Shown here one piece after another: positions 57,597 to 64,000 of a stretch of 64,000 nucleotides of DNA. Below the pieces are notes generated by a model. That model was not told the DNA's origin. It did no database searches and saw only the letters and a list, made by a program, of their open reading frames with translations. The translations under genes and the position numbers were made by a program. Numbering within the stretch: the stretch's first letter is position 1; each line of letters opens with the position of its first letter. The DNA is taken from assembly GCA_001687465.1 (NCBI GenBank), contig LVLI01000202.1, positions 282,031 to 346,030 on the forward strand. The letters run 5' to 3'. This DNA comes from Halocafeteria seosinensis. Its lineage: Eukaryota > Sar > Bigyra > Bicosoecida.

Positions 57597-60461
57597 ATGG
57601 GCGATAAATCCCCCTCCGTTAGTGAGGATGACTACTATTCAGACGGAACAGTGGACGGATTTGAAGACGACGAAGATAATGATGAGGAGCAACAACAGGA
57701 GCAGGAAGATCTCAACAATCTTCGCGTCATGGCTAGAATTCGGCCTCCAGCAGGAGAGGACGAACAAGGAGCTGATGATTGCCTACATATATCCGAGGAT
57801 CAGTCAAGCATCACAGTAAGTTGCTAATAAGCTGCTGTTGAGGAAATACATACGTAGACTGTCGGATACCCACTACGTTTGGGTAATGGTTACAGGTGCG
57901 AAGCATGAAAGCTGCTCCGAAAGACTGGAAGGAGCAGGGTCAGGCATTGACGCAAGAATTCAAATGTGAGAGTTACCCCGATGCCACACAGAGGGAGTTT
58001 AGTAGAGCAGCAAGGCTAGACAAATACCTGAACTTGGCATTTGATGGATATAACAGTGCAGTCTTAGCGTATGGTCAAACCGGATCTGGTAAGACATATA
58101 CAATATTTGGAAGCACTCCCGGCTTAGCAGACCCAAAATATAGGGGAAGAATCAAGCGGCGGCGTGCAAGCATGACAATGCAAGAGCATGGTCCGGCAAA
58201 TACTCTTTCAGATTTTGGTCTTGCTCCGCTGGCGGCGAAGAGACTGTTTGAGATCCTGGATATGAAAACGGCGATGCAACTCGGCGAAGAGGCGGGAGTT
58301 GTTGTCGACAAGTCAAAGAGGAAGAATGATCCTTCGAAGGAAGCATACGACTATAAGGTATCAATATCTATGGTGGAGATATACAACGAACAACTGCATG
58401 ACCTATTAACGGGCTTGCAAAGTAATGATGATTCTGTGAAAGGTAAGTGGCGTATCCACCGCCGGCTCGGGCAACAGTTACCCATCGATCAACCTGAAAC
58501 TGTTCGCAGGTGCCAGCGGAAAGAAATCTCAACGGCGTTCGTCTATATCCGAAAACATGCCAAAGGATAGATTGAACAAGAAGCCTTCGAAAGGACCTGA
58601 CTTGGCGATACGGTATAACTCTTTAAGAGGGGACTACTATGTAAAAGGGGCTGAATGTGTAGAAGTAGGCGACGCACAGGAGGCCGTGGGTGTCGTCGAA
58701 CACGGGCTTACTAACAGGGTGTACGCTCAACACAATCTTAATGAAAGGTCATCCCGGGGACACTGTTTGCTTACTTTCTACATTGATGCTGTGCCTCAGC
58801 ATCAGCCCAAAGGCCTGGGCACAAAGAACACTGAGGCCGCCAGATACGGTAAACTTCTGTTTGCAGATCTTGCGGGTAGTGAGAACTTGCGGGCTAGTGG
58901 TTCGAAAGGACATAGGGCTAAAGAAACTGCAGCCATCAACAAGTCATTGTTTGCTCTCGGCAAGCTAGTAGATGCCGTCGCAAAGGAACAGAAAAAGATT
59001 GATGCATATAAGCGTGGTTCAGTAGCCGGACAACTGCCTTCTGTCAAGGGGAGCTCTCCTCCAAAGCAACAACAAACTAGCACACCTTATCGCGACAGCA
59101 AACTGACGATGCTGTTACGTGATTGCTTAGGTGGAAATTCATGCACTTTAATGGTAGCCTGTATTTCTCCAAGTGATGAGCACGGTCCGGAGAGCCTTAG
59201 AACTCTGCGTTTTATGGCGAGAGCTTCAGAGGTGAAGAACGCGGCGAAAGCTCATGTTTCCCCTAAGGATGAATTGATCGAGCAGCTGCGTAGTCAGATT
59301 CGAAAACTTAAAAAAGAAAACGAAGCCCTGAGACAAAAGAGCAGTCGAGCATCCGTTGCGGACAAAGATTCTCAAAGTGAGGGATCTCGTGTCTCTCGAC
59401 AGCGGATTCCAAAGCAGCCCTCAAAAGGGGGCTCTAAAGCTCCCTCCTTTGAGTCCAGCAGATCTGTGCAAGGCACCAACGATTCATTCCATTCTGCCGG
59501 CTCTGTTCCCCCGTTGGGTAGTTCTACTACCCCTGAAAAGCAGCGACAATCTCCCCGGCAAACCAATGCTAGCACTCGGGAAAACGGTGAAAGTGTTGGT
59601 CGCTCCCCTCGAAGCGGCTCAGATTCCGTACAGTACCAAACACCATCCCAACTACGTGAAACGGCTCGTCAGGAAGCGGAGAGCGGGGATGGCACATCGT
59701 TAGACAATCCCGGAATGGAACTACCGGAAATGATGAACGGTCCACGGAAGAAAGAGGAGAGAGGCAAGTCCCCGAGAGATGCGGGTATCGCCAGAAACAG
59801 TAAAGACGTAGTACGACCGCAAGGGGAGTCTCCTGCGGAATTTCAGAGCCCACGTCAGCCCAATCAAAAGCCACCGAGAACCGAAAAAAAACCTGTGCAC
59901 TCTGGGAGGCGCCTCAAGGCTATAGAGAAGACAAATACCAGTAACTTTCGTTCTCCCCGTGCAGCTACAGGAAACGCGTCTCCGAGCTCGGGGGAGGTCG
60001 GAGAGCTCACAGGAACCCCCGATACACAAGGGAAGTCCCAAAGTCTTCGTCCCGATGACTATCCTCGTAGACAGTTGAATGGAGAGGGCGCAGATGGTAT
60101 GACTGATACCCCTGGAATTGACGGTGCTGTCCCTGCTTCTGGTGGATACAGTAGCGAGATGTCTCACTCGCATGTGGCCAACGGATTGAATAACACTGGT
60201 GATGGTACTCCCGAGGATTTCAATATAGGCCACACTTCTCGAGCAAACGCTGGAGGAACATTCGATACTGGAGGGGATCACAATGTTGCGACGCAAAACG
60301 GAACGGAAATGAGTCCCGGGCTGGATGAACAACACAATAGTGAGGACCACGTCCGACAGGTGGACGACATTGACGACAGTGTCTTGGACCGTCTTGAACA
60401 ACAGATAAATTCTGGCCCTTCTTTTCTAGATAATGATTTCGAAAATGAAGAGTCACATTAA
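57597..60461 (+). CDS. Kinesin with N-terminal motor, subfamily unassigned
   Basis: Three exons (57597-57815, 57896-58442, 58510-60461) join in phase to 905 residues; an in-frame ATG at 57504 would add 31. An acidic leader of ~45 residues precedes NNLRVMARIRPP. The P-loop AVLAYGQTGSGKTYTIFG and switch II LLFADLAGSENLRAS are intact. Switch I reads LNERSSRGHCLL, with Gly where nearly all kinesins have Ser. The motor ends TPYRDSKLTMLLRDCLGGNS and TLRFMARASEVKNAA, and a short coiled coil follows (DELIEQLRSQIRKLKKENEA). An insert rich in Lys and Ser sits between the P-loop part and switch I. The last ~350 residues are low-complexity (Ser, Pro, Gly, Asn). It is probably a moving or depolymerising motor on spindle or flagellar microtubules. 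The diverged gene next door aligns with it along the motor. Confidence 0.88.
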
Positions 60462-61021
60462 TAAAACGAAAGATCCAATTGGCTTCTACGCAGCTCTTGT
60501 CTTTGTGTCTATTCTCGCTGGGACCCCACTACGTCGCAGCCTATGTCGCAGGAGGATGCGAACTTTATCTGGCTCAGTCTGGCTTCTTCCTCTTGTGATG
60601 CAAGTCCCTTCCGTGAGTCCTCGGTTGTACTATAGCCGTTGAGCGCTTCCATTTAGAGCCGGCCCAAGGGGTTGTTTCTCGGTCGCTGAGCGGTTCGTGG
60701 ACCACTGTGGTTCGGTGCGACTCCGTGCCCGGCTTAACGGCGGGCGGGGACGAGGTCCCAGCTAAGATTCATCAATGTATACAAGGTGGATATTGTGGAA
60801 AGTTTGTTGATGGGGTACTTACAATACTGTGATACGAAGCTAATCATTAGTTTTTCATTTTTGGAGCGACGGGGGGGAGGAATGGAATTTGCAACTTGGT
60901 GAATTCGCGCGGGGGTCAGCCGAAAAGAGTGCTTCAACAAGGAGGAAAAGGAGGCTATATCGAGGTATAGAGCGCCCTTTATAAGCTCGTGTGCAGTGTG
61001 GAGATACTATTAAATACGAAC
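60462..61021. other. Intergenic region between the two tandem kinesin-like genes
   Basis: About 560 bp. Its middle (60657-60734) is GC-rich with 6-bp complementary ends and a B-box-like element, described as a finding. The rest should hold the 3' end of the first gene and the promoter of the second. No protein-coding frame is supported. Confidence 0.4.
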
Positions 61022-64000
61022 ATGCCACGCTCCCAGCCCGCGTCGCGGGCGGAGACGAATGGAGAGGAGGAAGAAAGCAAGCCTTCCTCCTCGCACTATG
61101 ACCTCTTCCAGAAACCCCTTCTTGGAGGAGGAAGAGGCGATTCCATGCAAGCATGGGAGCATAACAGTAAGCATTCGTCCTCCGCGGCAAGTCTCCACAG
61201 CCGGGGCAGCCGTAGTAAGCGCAAAAAAGATGATAGGAGAACGTTTTCGTACAATGCGCTTCCGAAAGCCACGGAAGCGCATCTGACCAATACATCGGTC
61301 GCTTTAGGTGTTGTCGCACGGGTAAGAGATCCGTCGGCTACTGAAGTGGAAACTGGAGAGCCCATGTCTAATATTGATGTCTCGAACGACGAAGAAGTGG
61401 AAGTAAGTTAGCTTCTCTTCTTGGGGATTGGCTTCCAAACGATTATGTATCTTTCTTTTGCGCCTCATTGACAGATTCATACCACTGTTGGGGCCCCAAA
61501 GCGATTGTTCCACCAGGCGAAGCCAGTCACTCATTCCTTTTGGTGCCGCGGCTTCCAAGGGGGAGATTTGGAGTCATTTTCGAACTTTTGTGGGCTTGAA
61601 AAAATAATACAGCGTGTCATTAGCGGGAGGCATGCGGCAACTATAGGGTTCGGCCACAAGTTCTCCGGAAAGGAAGAAGCAATTTTTGGAACAGCAGATA
61701 GACATAAAGTAGATGAAGACAATCTTCCCCAACCAGAAGTCTATGGGCTCTCTCAGCGGGCGCTGGTCGGTCTTTTGGAGAAAGCTGGGCCAGACGCCGA
61801 AATAGGGATGTCCATGCTTGAATTGTACTACGAGAAGCTCTATGATCTATTGAATGAGGGCACAGTTCTACCTGATGTAAAATGCGAAAACAAAGGTAAG
61901 TCGAAGAGGTATTTGAGAAAGCAGGGAAAATTTACGGATCTGTATAACTTCACACTAAATTGCAGCACACGCGAAACTATCGGAAATACCGACCGCTCAT
62001 GTACGCTACGATACGCGCATGGACACATTCTTCGTTGAAGGAGCAAAAGAACTGACAATTCGGAAACCAGAAGACGGCTTCAGATTGCTTGAATACGCCC
62101 TACTCAGACGACAGTTCAAAGGTGGCGGCGACAAATATAGAAGGCATACACGAGGACATACTGTAGTAACGATTTCAGTGAAACGGCCCGGCCAAAACGA
62201 GAAAACGAAGAGTAAACTATTTTTTGTAGATTTGGCTGACGTGGAAAACACCGATCACTTAAAGCATAAGGACGACGTGACTGGCGCCAACAAAACGCTG
62301 TTCACATTGGGAAGAGTGTTGAATGCTGTTACTCGACAGTATCGAGACATTCGTGGGCGAGAATTGGCAGCATCTGACGATAAGAAGAAAAAAGAGTTTT
62401 GGGATAAAATGAAAGGAAAACTGCCAAACGAGATTTTATCTTTCCGCGATAGCTCCCTCACCAAACTTTTGAGAGACTGTTTCTTCACTCCGTATGCGTC
62501 AGTCCTACTTGTTGCTTGCTTGTCTCCATGCGACAAGGACACTGCCCAAAACCTGGTATCGCTTAGGTACATTGCTCGGGCCAACCTACTCAAGCTACCC
62601 AAGGAACCAGGAGAAGCCTTCGAGGAAGCGGCAAACAGTGTGACTTCTCAAAAGCCTCCCAAGAAACCGAAAAAGAAGCCGAAAAAGGAGGCCAAGCCCC
62701 CTTCAAAGAGGCCGCAGCAGAATGCACGCAACAGGTCGAAGGAAGGTTCTGAGGGTAGTCCCGGTCCCTCAAACGTCGATGTTGCGGATGAAAAGCCTCC
62801 ACGTACCCAACCAGGCCGGAGTAGTGATTCCCGCAGATGTAAGAAGGCGAAGAAAGAACCCAACGATTCCCTAGAAGAGATGAGAAATCGCATAAAAAAG
62901 GCCAGAGAGGCACGAAAGAATCGTAAGCCTCCTAGACCTGGACAACCTGCCAGGATAAACCCGAGCAGCACTTCTGACGACGGTAAAAGCGTTGATACTC
63001 AGTGTTCTGATGAAGACGTCGAGGACATACCTCCGGGTGTGGATCATAACCACCCGATGACGAAGGAAGAAGTTCCTCCGGGTCTGGATGATATCTCGCA
63101 TCAGTATGAAAAATCTCAGGCACCTGATGAGCACGACGATGAACCTAGTGATTTAGGTCGGCCAGAAGAGACGGTCTCTCCTCGATATAATTCTGCCGGT
63201 CCAATCGAGCACCCGCTGGAAACAGAAACCGTTGGGGAAGACCAAAACAATTTCCCCCGAGAATCGAACCCGCCAATAGACGAGGAGGGTGCGATGCTCC
63301 CTGAAAAGGCTCAGCCTGCTTCATCTGTCCCTCCCGTTGAAGAGACTCTTCCTGAAAGTGTTCCTCAGACTGAAGATGAAACTCCTGACAGAGGTTCGAC
63401 ACAACCATTTTCGGATGCTCCTGGTAGGGAAGAGGACGATGTGGATAAGTCGCCTGAATGGCAAGAGGTTGATCAAGGAATCCCTGAGGACCATCGAGAT
63501 AGTCCTGGGGAGCAACGAGTGGAAAATGAGGACATAGACGAAGGTCGCCGCGTAGCTCCACAAGAACCTAAAGATGAGACACAGCCTGTAGAAAACGAGG
63601 AGAGTCCTGCAGTGACTGAGGAGGGTCAACGTAGTTCCCCTGTTCCCACTGAGAAGGATGATAGGACACTTCCAACGGAGGAGGAAGAAACTCCCGTTGG
63701 TGACACATCCGTACAACAACCTCGTAGAGAGTCTTTCGATGGTCCAGATACGGAGGAGGACAATAAACCCACTAATTCGATACCAGCAGATGAAATACCA
63801 GTGGTAAATGAGGGTCCGCCTGAGGAAAACAATGCGTTGGAACAACCATTGGACACTGGAGTGGTTAGGGACGTTGATGATGATGATGATGATGTCCGCA
63901 GTCCACCCAAAGAATCTAGTCAGCCTAGAGAAGAGGAGAGCCCTCTGGAAGATCATCCTGCTTCATCTGTTCCTCCGGTTGAAGAGACTCTTCCTGAGAG
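61022..64000 (+). CDS. Degenerate kinesin-like protein (putative pseudokinesin), partial at window end
   Basis: Exons 61022-61402, 61475-61895 and 61966 onward join in phase and stay open to the window edge (945 residues seen). After a ~110-residue Ser-rich leader, the protein aligns with a kinesin motor. It keeps AIFG after the P-loop, SMLELYYEKLYDLLNEG, LFFVDLAD, NKTLFTLGRVLNAV and FRDSSLTKLLRDCF with LLVACLSPCDKDTAQNLVSL. Every ATPase motif is broken, though: the P-loop reads GFGHKFSGKEE (Glu for the Mg-binding Thr), switch I reads RRHTRGH and switch II DLADVE. The frame is clean and spliced, so it looks like a maintained gene, not a decaying pseudogene. The tail is Lys-rich then very acidic and Pro-rich with internal repeats. 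Microtubule binding without motility is inferred. Confidence 0.82.
63315..64000 (+). repeat. Repeated segment in the acidic tail of the pseudokinesin
   Basis: A 44-base segment at 63315-63358 recurs at 63957-64000 (to the window edge), 642 bp (214 codons) apart, with 41 of 44 bases identical. It encodes PASSVPPVEETLPE in both. All three differences are synonymous third-position changes. The repeat probably continues beyond the window. Confidence 0.7.
63877..63894 (+). repeat. GAT trinucleotide run (poly-Asp)
   Basis: Six GAT codons in a row encode an Asp tract in the acidic tail. It is a short microsatellite likely to vary in length between strains. Confidence 0.7.

Noticed and set aside
59721-60401. 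226-codon antisense frame opposite the kinesin tail
   Set aside because: Composition reflects the low-complexity coding strand; no splice or homology support.

Overview
The window is nuclear DNA of a microbial eukaryote. It holds 27 protein-coding genes on both strands, almost all interrupted by short introns (mostly 45-100 nt, GT-AG, donors usually GTAAGT or GTATGT). Gene spacing is tight, with many head-to-head pairs (85-570 bp apart) and tail-to-tail pairs (20-300 bp apart). There are no operons, no CRISPR arrays and no transposons that I can recognise. A CFAP119-like axonemal protein, a GCP5-like gamma-tubulin ring component and three kinesin-family genes point to a lineage that has or recently had flagella. 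This argues against red algae and higher fungi. I cannot decide between groups such as stramenopiles, other flagellate algae or zoosporic fungi from sequence alone.

Layout. 0-9 kb: a WD40 protein, RPB11 (Pol II), TRAPPC3/BET3 and a long GCP5-like gene. 9-18 kb: COX20 (complex IV assembly), BMS1 (ribosome biogenesis GTPase), a secretory PLOD-type glycosyltransferase and a PX-domain sorting nexin. 18-28 kb: a coiled-coil protein with a cyclic-nucleotide-binding-like domain, a PTB/hnRNP-L-like four-RRM protein, a mitochondrial monothiol glutaredoxin, an aldo-keto reductase and an EF-hand protein. 29-42 kb: RRP1, VPS52, an LRR protein, an N-terminal-motor kinesin and the AP-3 mu subunit. 43-57 kb: a large protein of no family I recognise, an FKBP15/WAFL-like protein, a HIT hydrolase with a long N-terminal extension, a one-domain granulin, SURF1, CFAP119 and a mitochondrial carrier. 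57-64 kb: an active-looking kinesin followed in tandem by a kinesin-like gene whose ATPase motifs are destroyed; this last gene runs off the window.

Themes. Two complex IV assembly factors (COX20, SURF1), two nucleolar pre-rRNA processing factors (BMS1, RRP1), and a trafficking set (TRAPPC3, sorting nexin, VPS52, AP-3 mu, FKBP15-like) share the window. I see no evidence that they are co-regulated. The most interesting items are the putative pseudokinesin at 61.0-64.0 kb, the unrecognised ~3.6-kb gene at 43.3-46.9 kb, the CNB-domain coiled-coil protein at 18.4-21.7 kb and the HIT fusion at 50.3-51.6 kb.

Exon boundaries were assigned by hand from splice signals, reading-frame continuity and family conservation. 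Those quoted as exact satisfy phase; others are marked as approximate.
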